From positions 62,001 through 126,000 of the forward strand of contig NZ_JAKGAP010000018.1 of assembly GCF_021532375.1 (NCBI RefSeq): 64,000 bases of DNA, in the 5' to 3' direction. The DNA is from Paenibacillus alkaliterrae (lineage in GTDB: Bacteria > Bacillota > Bacilli > Paenibacillales > Paenibacillaceae). Positions 51,259-59,990 of this stretch are shown here, in pieces; position 1 is the stretch's first letter, and every line of letters begins with the position of its first letter. The notes below the pieces were generated by a model. That model worked only from the letters and a program-made list of their open reading frames with translations. It was not told the origin of the DNA and did not search any database. A program made the translations under genes and the position numbers.

Positions 51259-51270
51259 TTATCATGATAA
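51259..51270. promoter_or_regulatory. Palindromic operator candidate of the MerR gene
   Basis: TTATCATGATAA is a perfect 12-bp palindrome. It overlaps the predicted minus-strand -10 region; a TTGACT -35 box lies 17-19 bp upstream. This is the usual site of MerR autoregulation. Confidence 0.5.
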
Positions 51271-51422
51271 TAGTAAAGTGACCATACAGTCAAACGTGTT
51301 ACACGGCTTTGTAATTATAAGTTTTCCTATGCAGCCAAGTAGGAATCTATGCTTATAATAAGCGAAAATGCGAAGAATGAGACTCTCAATTAGGTATTTT
51401 TGGTTATGATTTGTTCAAAATC

Positions 51423-51464
51423 CAAACGTTCGTGTTAGTTTTTGTGCCGAACGTTTGATTTTTT
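51423..51464 (+). other. Inverted repeat followed by a T-run in the merR-amtB spacer
   Basis: CAAACGTTCG (51423-51432) and CGAACGTTTG (51448-51457) are a perfect 10-bp inverted repeat with a 15-base loop, followed by ATTTTTTT. It resembles a terminator but lies upstream of the amtB promoter. It may end a short unannotated transcript or be a protein-binding dyad. The remainder of this 343-bp spacer (51228-51570) contains the MerR operator, the amtB promoter and a GlnR-type site; no ORF was seen. Confidence 0.5.
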
Positions 51465-51486
51465 TAAAAAAATAGAAGAAAACATA

Positions 51487-51515
51487 TTGTCAAAATGAGC
51501 ACTACTGACTATAAT
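51487..51515 (+). promoter_or_regulatory. Promoter of amtB
   Basis: TTGTCA (51487-51492), a 17-bp spacer and a perfect TATAAT (51510-51515). Confidence 0.8.
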
Positions 51516-51536
51516 GACATTAAGTCTTTCCTCACA

Positions 51537-51553
51537 TGTAAGGAAACATAACA
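51537..51553. promoter_or_regulatory. GlnR/TnrA box in the amtB leader
   Basis: TGTAAGGAAACATAACA fits the published consensus TGTNA-N7-TNACA exactly. It lies about 15 bp after the predicted transcription start, where GlnR acts as a repressor. Nitrogen control of amtB is therefore expected. Confidence 0.7.
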
Positions 51554-51570
51554 CTTAGGGAGTGGTCGTA

Positions 51571-52935
51571 ATGATTAAAAAAACGATATTAGCTTTAGGT
51601 ATCTTCACCTTGCTATTTCCGGTAGCGGCGTTTGCAGAGGATCCATCAGCCGCAACGTTGAACATGGGTCTTAACTCTCTATGGGTTATGCTCTCATTCG
51701 TTCTTGTTCTGCTTATGCAAGGCGGATTTATTCTACTTGAAACAGGCTCGACACGCATGAAGAATGCGGGCCATGTTGCCGGCAAAACGATTTTCACGAC
51801 AGGCTTAGCCGCACTTGTTTATTGGGCATTCGGTTACGGGATTGCATTCGGCGGCGACAGCGCAGTAAACGCATTGTTCGGATGGGGTAATTTCTTCTTC
51901 GATCCTTCTATTACGGCAAGTGAAGGCGACAATTATCCGAGCACTGTATTCTTCTTGTTTCAACTAGCATTTGCAGCGGTATCGCTATCGATCGCATGGG
52001 GCGGCTTTGCGGAAAGAGCAAAGCTTTCGTCCTACATCGTATTTACGTTATTTTTCGTAGCTATTATTTATCCTGTAGTTGCTCACTGGATCTGGGGCGG
52101 CGGTTGGCTGGCTGAAGATGGAGCGCAAGATTTCGCAGGCTCGACGGTCGTTCACCTAACTGGTGCGCTGGCGGCGTTCGTCGCTACAGTATTACTTAAA
52201 CCTCGTATCGGCAAATTTAACAAAGACGGCTCCGCAAACGAAATTTTGGGCCATAATCAAGTATTCACTGCACTTTCCGTATTGCTGCTTTGGGTTGGTT
52301 GGTTTGGCTTCAACGCTGGCAGCACGGTCGCAATCGGCGACGGCTTTTTCGGATTCGTAGCTTTTAATACGATGCTTGGAGCAGGCGCGGGCGGCGTGGC
52401 AGCACTTCTTATTTCTTGGGCGGTTACAGGTAAAGCGGATATTACGACTATGCTTAACGGTACTCTTGCAGGTCTTGTTGCCATCACGGCATCCTGCGCA
52501 TTCGTTGATCCTTGGGCGGCTGTCGTTATCGGGCTCGTAGCTGGCGTTCTTGTATTCTACAGCGTAAAGTTTTTCGAAAAAATCAAAGTCGACGATCCGA
52601 TTTATGCATTGTCGGTTCACGGTATGGCTGGTATTTGGGGAACTCTCGCTAATGGTATCTTCGCTACACAAGCGCTTGCGGATAAAGTTGGTATCGGTAC
52701 AGGCGGTTTGATCGACACAGGCAGCTGGAAGCAGCTTTGGGTACAATTCGAGTCAGTTGTTGTAGTTGGCGCGTTCGTACTTGCCGCTTCGTTCCTTATT
52801 CTTGGCGTTATGAAGCTTATTATTGGCTTCCGCGTCACAGAAGAGCAAGAAATTATCGGTCTTGACCTCAGCGAGCATGGCGCTTATGGTTACCCAGAGC
52901 AAATGAAAAAACCGGGCCATAACATTCAAAACTAA
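51571..52935 (+). CDS. amtB: Ammonium transporter AmtB/NrgA
   Basis: A 454-residue protein with a cleavable signal-like N-terminus (MIKKTILALG...AFAED) and 11 membrane helices. The twin pore histidines are in VVHLTGALAAF and LSVHGMAGIWGT; the family signature is around FALVLLMQGGF-like SFVLVLLMQGGFILLETG. It conducts NH3/NH4+ into the cell. AGGGAGTGG precedes ATG 51571. Unlike Bacillus nrgAB or most amtB-glnK pairs, no PII gene follows; a DUF294 nucleotidyltransferase gene does. Confidence 0.96.
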   Translation: MIKKTILALGIFTLLFPVAAFAEDPSAATLNMGLNSLWVMLSFVLVLLMQGGFILLETGSTRMKNAGHVAGKTIFTTGLAALVYWAFGYGIAFGGDSAVNALFGWGNFFFDPSITASEGDNYPSTVFFLFQLAFAAVSLSIAWGGFAERAKLSSYIVFTLFFVAIIYPVVAHWIWGGGWLAEDGAQDFAGSTVVHLTGALAAFVATVLLKPRIGKFNKDGSANEILGHNQVFTALSVLLLWVGWFGFNAGSTVAIGDGFFGFVAFNTMLGAGAGGVAALLISWAVTGKADITTMLNGTLAGLVAITASCAFVDPWAAVVIGLVAGVLVFYSVKFFEKIKVDDPIYALSVHGMAGIWGTLANGIFATQALADKVGIGTGGLIDTGSWKQLWVQFESVVVVGAFVLAASFLILGVMKLIIGFRVTEEQEIIGLDLSEHGAYGYPEQMKKPGHNIQN

Positions 52936-52979
52936 TAAAATCGATTATATTGGGCTGACCGAGGGGAGAGAGCGAATGC

Positions 52980-54047
52980 ATGAGTGATCCGGTGCGGTTG
53001 CAGCTGCTGAAGCAGATTGGTTCCGCCGATCATGTGGAAGGGCTGCGTAGCTTGCGGGATCAAGTACACGAGCAGATGGAAGCTCTTCTCCCAACGCATC
53101 CCGTCGAACAATTTAATGAACAAATAAACGAGGTGCACGATGCTGTCATACGGCGTTCGATTAACCTCGCGGAAGCGGAAATGGCACGGCTGGGGAAAGG
53201 TTCTCCCCCCGTGCCTTACGCGTATTTATTGTTCGGCAGCGGCGGTCGGAAAGAGCAGACATTATCAAGCGATCAAGACAGCGGCGTTGTCTATGAGGAT
53301 CCAGTGTCTGATTCGGCGGATGTAAAGCAGTATTTTAAGGAGCTAAGTCAGATTATCGTTTCGAATCTGCAATCGGTTGGTTATCCGCCCTGTGAAGGAA
53401 ATGTACTGAGCAGCAATTCGGAGTGGTGTTTATCGTTGTCGGAGTGGAGCCGTAAGCTGGATCATTGGTTTGACGAGCCCGCTTGGGAAGCGGTTCGTTA
53501 TTTGCTTATCATAGCTGACGGCCGATGTATTTATGGGGAAAGCCGTCTGGTGGATGCACTGAAGGATTCATTTTTTACCGATATGCTTAACCATCCTATC
53601 ATTTTGCAGAGGATGCTGGACAACACGCTGCGACATAAAGTGCTGGTCGGCATTTTTGGCCAATTATTGAAGGAGCGGTACGGTGAGGACGCTGGCAGCT
53701 TGGACATTAAATACGGCGCCTATATTCCTATGGTTAATTCGATTCGGCTTTTGTCGGTGCAAGTGGGTATTCGGGAAACGGCGACTTTGGATAGAATTGC
53801 AATGCTGGTAGAAGCCGGACAAATGTCAGAGTCTGATGCGGCAGTTTATAAGCAGGCATTCCGATTATTACTGCGATTGCGTTTAATGACAACCGAACAG
53901 AAGGAAGACGGCTTATATGCAAATAACGGCAAGTTATCTAGCCGTAAGCTGACGAAAGAAATGACGGATGAGTTGAAAAGCAGCCTGCGTTTGGGAAAGA
54001 AGCTGCAGCGAGCAGTATTCAAGCAAACAATGGGCAGGCTTACGTAA
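52980..54047 (+). CDS. DUF294 nucleotidyltransferase-like protein
   Basis: A 355-residue soluble protein. The core motif LLFGSGGRKEQTLSSDQDSGVVY (about residues 83-105) is a DNA-polymerase-beta-type nucleotidyltransferase site with G-S-x(n)-D-x-D, related to GlnD uridylyltransferase. A C-terminal DUF294_C helical domain follows. There are no CBS or cNMP domains, which many relatives carry at the N-terminus. It starts 44 bp after amtB, with GAGGGGAGAG, and is followed at 15 bp by an exonuclease gene. A regulatory nucleotidylation role is inference. Confidence 0.85.
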   Translation: MSDPVRLQLLKQIGSADHVEGLRSLRDQVHEQMEALLPTHPVEQFNEQINEVHDAVIRRSINLAEAEMARLGKGSPPVPYAYLLFGSGGRKEQTLSSDQDSGVVYEDPVSDSADVKQYFKELSQIIVSNLQSVGYPPCEGNVLSSNSEWCLSLSEWSRKLDHWFDEPAWEAVRYLLIIADGRCIYGESRLVDALKDSFFTDMLNHPIILQRMLDNTLRHKVLVGIFGQLLKERYGEDAGSLDIKYGAYIPMVNSIRLLSVQVGIRETATLDRIAMLVEAGQMSESDAAVYKQAFRLLLRLRLMTTEQKEDGLYANNGKLSSRKLTKEMTDELKSSLRLGKKLQRAVFKQTMGRLT

Positions 54048-54062
54048 GGCGGTGGTAGAGGG

Positions 54063-54797
54063 ATGAAGGATCAAAAAGGCGTCGGTCGGATGTGGAACCT
54101 ATACAAAATGGGAGGATTTACGCCTGCCATCGCTTCTATGCTAGGCTCGCAAAATGCGCAGCAAATGGCATTTATTCGTAATGTCAATAAAGAGCAGCGT
54201 AAACAGTCTATGTTCGATATGCCGCTTCGGGAGCTTGAGGTTGTTGTGTTCGATCTTGAGACGACAGGTTTCTATCCGATGAACGGCGATGAAATCATAT
54301 CGTTTGGCGCTGTAATGTTTCGGGGCGGCGAGCTGATTGAGAGCGAATCGTTTTATAGTCTCGTTAATCCAAAGAGGAAAATACCGAAGGCAATCATCGA
54401 ATTAACGGGCATTACGAATGAAATGGTGCAGGATGCTCCTGATTTGATGCAGGTGCTTCATGACTTTATGGAATTTGTCGGCAGAAGGCTGCTTATCGCT
54501 CATGCTTCCGGTCACGATAAGCAGTTTCTGAACGCAGCGCTATGGCGAACCTCGAAGGTGAATCTTAACCACCGCGTTCTCGATACGATGATGGTAGCGA
54601 AGTGGCTGGAACCGAATCTTGATGGTTATAGTCTCGATGAGTTGCTGGATAATTGCTGTATCCCGATAACGCAGCGTCATCACGCTCTGCAGGATTCCAT
54701 TATGACCGCCAAGCTGTGGCAAAATTATTTGGTACGGATCTTGGAAAGAAATATTACTACACTTGGTGATTTGTATGCTTATTTAAGCAAACACTAG
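54063..54797 (+). CDS. DEDDh 3'-5' exonuclease (DnaQ-like)
   Basis: A 244-residue protein. After a helical N-terminal region (about 1-55), the exonuclease fold shows Exo I VVFDLETTGF, Exo II in IAHASGHDKQFLNAAL and Exo III HHALQDSIMTAKLW with the H-x4-D of the DEDDh class. It resembles the epsilon proofreading domain. Its pairing with a DUF294 gene is also remembered from Proteobacteria, beside transporters. The stop overlaps the convergent JAMM gene by 15 bp, with no terminator between. Confidence 0.9.
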   Translation: MKDQKGVGRMWNLYKMGGFTPAIASMLGSQNAQQMAFIRNVNKEQRKQSMFDMPLRELEVVVFDLETTGFYPMNGDEIISFGAVMFRGGELIESESFYSLVNPKRKIPKAIIELTGITNEMVQDAPDLMQVLHDFMEFVGRRLLIAHASGHDKQFLNAALWRTSKVNLNHRVLDTMMVAKWLEPNLDGYSLDELLDNCCIPITQRHHALQDSIMTAKLWQNYLVRILERNITTLGDLYAYLSKH

Positions 54798-55250
54798 CTG
54801 AAGAGGTTTAAATACACCTTGATCGCGCAGATATGGCTTTACTTGTGGAGCATGAATATCTTTCAATGAAACGATCCAATAGGTTAGCTCCGAAGCGGGC
54901 AGGAAACCTTCCGTGTCGCTCGATGAAGGGATTGCATCCGTTCGAGGATGAGAATGAAATAAGCCGACAAGGGATTGTCGGTTATTTTGCATGTCATAAT
55001 AGGCGGCTGTCCATTCCGCGGGATCGAATGAAAAGGCGTAGGTTGGATTAATATGCGTATTTGTGATAGGAATTATCGTATCGACTATCGCATTAACGGA
55101 ATAGACTTCCGAAAGAGGGGAAGAGCCTGACTGGGAAAAACGGCTTGCAAGTATGCCGCATGCTTCTCTTGGCTTCGCTTCCAAGCAAACCTGGAGTAGC
55201 CGGTCATATGCTTCTTTCGTAATGCAGCCTTTCGATTGCAGCTCATGCAT
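54783..55250 (-). CDS. JAMM/Mov34 (M67) metallopeptidase
   Basis: A 155-residue single-domain JAMM protein. The zinc motif is complete: Glu in REACGIL, HSHP with the S-x-x-D part as HSHPRTDAIPSSSDTEG. Bacterial stand-alone JAMM enzymes can deconjugate or process ubiquitin-like sulfur carriers (as Mec+ with CysO), but no ThiS/MoaD-like gene is adjacent. AAGGGGGG supports ATG 55250 over ATG 55274. Its 3' end overlaps the exonuclease gene by 15 bp. Confidence 0.88.
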   Translation of the reverse strand: MHELQSKGCITKEAYDRLLQVCLEAKPREACGILASRFSQSGSSPLSEVYSVNAIVDTIIPITNTHINPTYAFSFDPAEWTAAYYDMQNNRQSLVGLFHSHPRTDAIPSSSDTEGFLPASELTYWIVSLKDIHAPQVKPYLRDQGVFKPLQLVFA

Positions 55251-55321
55251 GGAAATGCCCCCCTTCGTATCCATGGATAAGATTAGTATACCGAAATATC
55301 CCTATTCTTGCTAATCTTTCT

Positions 55322-55504
55322 TTAAATTCTTATAGCCAGCTGAATATCAAAGATAAAAGGTATGAAGATTCCTGCGCTTACCGAGAATAAAGGAATAACG
55401 ATGGCAAGAAGGGGGATGGAGAAAACGAATGACATAAGGAAGCGGTCTCTGTCGTTAAACGTGACGTTTTTATGGCTAATGTGCCCTGAGCCTTGAGCTT
55501 CCAT
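55322..55504 (-). CDS. Candidate small single-pass membrane protein
   Basis: A possible 60-residue protein: a polar N-terminal half (MEAQGSGHISHKNVTFNDRD) then one long hydrophobic segment to the C-terminus. No good ribosome site precedes ATG 55504, so support is limited to composition. The promoter of the divergent ResA-like gene would lie in its upstream region. Confidence 0.35.
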   Translation of the reverse strand: MEAQGSGHISHKNVTFNDRDRFLMSFVFSIPLLAIVIPLFSVSAGIFIPFIFDIQLAIRI

Positions 55505-55558
55505 ACTGTGCGTGATACCATTTAGGCAATTGAAATTACGAAAGAAGGATGGAATTTC

Positions 55559-56098
55559 ATGAAACGCGTTATTACGCTTTTTACGATCGCATTTCTGTTT
55601 GCCGGTTTGGCTGTTTTTCAATATATGAACAATGATCCGAATGCGGTGACGATGGCCGCTCCTGCCGCCGACTTTAAACCGAAGGCCGATTACCGGGCCG
55701 CTGCCTTTAAGCTCACAGCGCTTGATGAGCAGTCATATCAGGTAGGGGGCAAGCAAAGCCGGTTAAGCTTCGTAAATTTTTGGGCGTCATGGTGCGGTCC
55801 GTGTGAGCTTGAAGCGCCCGATTTGCAGCGCCTGCACGCCAAATATGGAAATACCATTCAGATGTATGGCGTCAATGCGACGAAATACGATAAAGAACGC
55901 AATGCCAGAAATTTTGTGAATGAGTATGAGTTTGCGTTTCCGATTCTGATGGACCGAAAAGGGGATATAACTAAGCTGTACAAGGTCGATACTTTTCCAA
56001 CGACCTTTCTCATAGATCGTGAAGGGATAATCAGAGAGAGAATCAACGGCGTTATTACTATCGAAGAGTGGGAACGTTTGATTAAGAAATGGATGTAA
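55559..56098 (+). CDS. ResA/TlpA-like membrane-anchored thiol-disulfide oxidoreductase
   Basis: A 179-residue protein with an N-terminal signal anchor (about 5-22) and a thioredoxin fold on the outer face. The active site is ASWCGPCELEAPDLQRL and the cis-Pro loop is DTFPTTFLIDREG. Relatives reduce apocytochrome c or other exported thiols (ResA, StoA). The CGPC motif differs from the CEPC of ResA. GAAGGATGG precedes ATG 55559. Confidence 0.92.
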   Translation: MKRVITLFTIAFLFAGLAVFQYMNNDPNAVTMAAPAADFKPKADYRAAAFKLTALDEQSYQVGGKQSRLSFVNFWASWCGPCELEAPDLQRLHAKYGNTIQMYGVNATKYDKERNARNFVNEYEFAFPILMDRKGDITKLYKVDTFPTTFLIDREGIIRERINGVITIEEWERLIKKWM

Positions 56099-56108
56099 GG
56101 AAAAAAGA

Positions 56109-56153
56109 AGTGCCGCCAGAGCCGTTATTGACTAGACGGTTTTGGCGGCACTT
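56109..56153. terminator. Bidirectional terminator
   Basis: AAGTGCCGCCA pairs with TGGCGGCACTT, with an inner CCGT/ACGG stem, between the convergent resA-like and cimA genes. Confidence 0.9.
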
Positions 56154-56158
56154 ATAGT

Positions 56159-57775
56159 TTAATGATTCACGAGCCCGATTCGATCCAGCGGATCGTTGTG
56201 GGTGCTGTCGATTTTGACCATATTAAGCAAGGCATAACGGATGCTGTCCACAAGCGCTTCCCAGCTTGCTTCGATGACGTTGTTGGAAACGCCGACCGTA
56301 CTCCATGTGTTGTCGAGTCCTGTCGATTCAATGAGGACGCGTACTTTAGCAGCTGTAGCATCCTTCTCGTCGATGACGCGGACTTTATAATCCGAAAGAT
56401 GAATATGCTCGATGTTCGGATAAAACTGTACGAGCGCCTTTCGGAGGGCGTTATCGAGCGCATTGACCGGTCCGTTGCCTTCGGCTGCCGTGTATACCTG
56501 TTGACCGTCAACATTGATTTTTACGATCGCTTCGGAAATCATTTGACCATTTGTTTTCTCTACGAGCATTTTGAAGGATTCCACTTTGAAGATTTCTTTT
56601 GCTACTCCACCGAAAGCTTCGCGAAGCAGCAGCTCCAAGGAGGCATCGGCACCCTCGAATTGATAGCCTTGATGCTCTAACTCTTTGATCTGATCCATGA
56701 TTTTCTTTGTCTTCTCGTTGTTCGCGTTCACATCGAGACCAAGCTCCTGTGCTTTCGAGATTATATTGCTTTGCCCGGCAAGCTCGGAAACGAGAATGCG
56801 TTGCTTATTGCCGACGAGCTCTGGCTGAATATGCTCGTAGGTCTTCGAGTCCTTCATGATGGCCGAGACGTGTATGCCGCCCTTGTGGGCGAATGCGGCG
56901 TTGCCGACGTAGGCTTGACCGACAGGCATATGAACGTTAGCGATTTCGCTTACGTAACGTGCCGTTCCCGTTAAGGTGCGGAGCTTCTCCTCCGGTAAAA
57001 CGTTATAGTTCATTTTGATTTGCAAATTCGGAATGATGGAACATAGGTTTGCGTTGCCGCAGCGTTCGCCGTAGCCGTTAATCGTGCCTTGCACCTGACG
57101 TGCACCTGCTTGTACGGCAGCTAAAGAATTCGCGACTGCAAGCTCGCAGTCATTGTGAGTGTGAATACCTACCGGTGTAGTAAGTTCATGAGAAACGCGG
57201 GATACGATCTCATGGATTTCTCCCGGCAGCGTACCACCGTTCGTATCGCAAAGCACGAGCCAGTTGGCGCCAGCGTCCTGCGCTTTTTTCAATACGGAGA
57301 TCGCATATTCGGGATTGTTCTTGTAACCGTCGAAGAAATGCTCCGCATCAAACAAAGCTTCCATCCCGTTTCGTTTCAAGAACGCAACCGAGTCATAAAT
57401 CATGGATAGATTTTCTTCAAGCGTCGTTTGCAAAGCGGTATGTACATGGAAATCCCATGATTTACCGACAAGGGTTGCTGCTGGAACGCCGGACTCGGCA
57501 ATACGCACGAGGCTCGCATCCTGCTCGGCGAGACTGTTTTTGCGGCGGGTGCTGCCGAAAGCCGTAATTTTGGCGTTTAGGTTGAATGCTTTGATCCTTT
57601 GGAAAAATTCAATATCCTTGCTGTTGCTTCCCGGATTTCCGCCTTCAATATAGTGAACGCCCAAAGCGTCGAGCTTCTGGGCAATTTTTAGTTTGTCATC
57701 CGCCGATAGGCTGATTCCTTCACCTTGTGTACCGTCACGCAGCGTCGTATCAAAGATTGAAATGTTTGTTGTCAT
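56159..57775 (-). CDS. cimA: (R)-citramalate synthase
   Basis: A 538-residue enzyme condensing pyruvate and acetyl-CoA, the entry to threonine-independent isoleucine synthesis. It has the HMGL-like barrel signature ISIFDTTLRDGTQGEGISLS, HTHNDCELAVANSL with the metal-binding histidines, and a C-terminal LeuA-type allosteric dimer domain (about 400-530). CimA rather than LeuA is indicated by the TQGEG motif and overall sequence. AAGGAGG lies 10 bases before the ATG. Confidence 0.93.
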   Translation of the reverse strand: MTTNISIFDTTLRDGTQGEGISLSADDKLKIAQKLDALGVHYIEGGNPGSNSKDIEFFQRIKAFNLNAKITAFGSTRRKNSLAEQDASLVRIAESGVPAATLVGKSWDFHVHTALQTTLEENLSMIYDSVAFLKRNGMEALFDAEHFFDGYKNNPEYAISVLKKAQDAGANWLVLCDTNGGTLPGEIHEIVSRVSHELTTPVGIHTHNDCELAVANSLAAVQAGARQVQGTINGYGERCGNANLCSIIPNLQIKMNYNVLPEEKLRTLTGTARYVSEIANVHMPVGQAYVGNAAFAHKGGIHVSAIMKDSKTYEHIQPELVGNKQRILVSELAGQSNIISKAQELGLDVNANNEKTKKIMDQIKELEHQGYQFEGADASLELLLREAFGGVAKEIFKVESFKMLVEKTNGQMISEAIVKINVDGQQVYTAAEGNGPVNALDNALRKALVQFYPNIEHIHLSDYKVRVIDEKDATAAKVRVLIESTGLDNTWSTVGVSNNVIEASWEALVDSIRYALLNMVKIDSTHNDPLDRIGLVNH

Positions 57776-57823
57776 TATCGGGACGCCTCCTTCACTGATA
57801 GCCTTTTCAAATCATAATTTACT

Positions 57824-57832
57824 ATTATAACA
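57824..57832 (-). promoter_or_regulatory. Extended -10 promoter of cimA
   Basis: On the minus strand TGTTATAAT holds an extended -10 with TATAAT at 57824-57829. The leader of about 45 nt is too short for a T-box, and none is visible. Confidence 0.5.
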
Positions 57833-57891
57833 CTTGTCGACCTGAAAGTAGAGAGGGTAACCGTATTTTTTGTTCTACAATTATGCTTCCG

Positions 57892-57920
57892 TTGACTTGA
57901 CCCTATTGGAATTGTATGCT
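57892..57920 (+). promoter_or_regulatory. Promoter of dinB
   Basis: TTGACT (57892-57897), a 17-bp spacer and TATGCT (57915-57920). No GAAC-N4-GTTC box lies near it. Confidence 0.6.
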
Positions 57921-57977
57921 GGGGATGAATAAGCTTATGTAAGTTTTTGTTAGGAATAGGTGGTGCGGCACACGGTG

Positions 57978-59557
<1,580 letters not shown>

Positions 59558-59573
59558 TGCTTTATAGCAACAT

Positions 59574-59616
59574 GAAGCTCCTCTTCGCTGGCGCTAGCCG
59601 CCTAAGAGGAGCTTCT
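59574..59616 (+). terminator. Rho-independent terminator of fer
   Basis: GAAGCTCCTCTT pairs with AAGAGGAGCTTC around an inner TGGCGCTAGCC hairpin, followed by TTTGTG. Confidence 0.9.
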
Positions 59617-59672
59617 TTGTGCGCCCATACATAATATGGGCTGTTTTTATAAGCAGTTGAGTGAAGCAGAAT

Positions 59673-59813
59673 TCAAGAGGTAAGGATCAGAAGGACAGAG
59701 ACCGCGATTACGACGACGCCGACAATAGAGCCGATCCAGATTAGAGCCCTTTTGTTCATTTCTTCCTTCGGTTTTGCTTTCATCGTTGCGGGTTTTCTTT
59801 TCGCTGCGCTCAT
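59673..59813 (-). CDS. Small basic single-pass membrane protein, 46 residues
   Basis: An ORF of 46 codons: a lysine-rich N-terminal half (MSAAKRKPATMKAKPKEEMNKR) and one clean membrane helix of about 22 residues to the C-terminus. AAAGGTTGAT lies upstream of ATG 59813. The positive-inside layout and the ribosome site make it a credible gene. Its family was not recognised; similarity to the stressosome miniprotein Prli42 was considered but is not convincing. Confidence 0.55.
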   Translation of the reverse strand: MSAAKRKPATMKAKPKEEMNKRALIWIGSIVGVVVIAVSVLLILTS

Positions 59814-59878
59814 CGATAATCAACCTTTCTATTTCAAAGTTAAGATTAGTATTCTTTCATTGTAATCGTTTTCTAGAA

Positions 59879-59904
59879 AAGCCGCAATATTGCCGGGGAG
59901 GCTT
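59879..59904 (+). promoter_or_regulatory. PyrR-binding loop candidate in the pyrD leader
   Basis: AAGCC (59879-59883) pairs with GGCTT (59900-59904); an upper stem forms in GCAATATTGC; and GGGGA occupies the 3' internal loop. The run CCGGGGAGGCT matches the PyrR consensus CCNGNGAGGYU. This is the architecture of the pyr operon anti-antiterminator, which PyrR binds with UMP. A terminator follows directly. Confidence 0.6.
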
Positions 59905-59934
59905 GCCGCAGGCGTGCGGGCTCTTTTCTTTTTG
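59905..59934 (+). terminator. Attenuator terminator before pyrD
   Basis: GCCGCA pairs with TGCGGGC (one bulged G) around a GGCG loop, followed by TCTTTTCTTTTT. It lies 56 bp before the pyrD start and directly after the PyrR-type loop. Confidence 0.65.
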
Positions 59935-59990
59935 TTTCAAAAAAGATAAACTGTCAGATAGAACATACATCTGAGAACGGAGTGAGCAGG

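Noticed and set aside
51423..51464. Hairpin plus T-run read as an attenuator of amtB
   Set aside because: It lies upstream of the well-formed amtB promoter, so it would not be in the amtB mRNA.
57776..57823. T-box leader before cimA
   Set aside because: The leader from the predicted promoter is only about 45 nt and no T-box sequence or specifier structure is visible.
59673..59813. Assignment of the small basic membrane protein as Prli42
   Set aside because: Size and topology are similar, but the helix sequence does not show the pattern I remember for Prli42.
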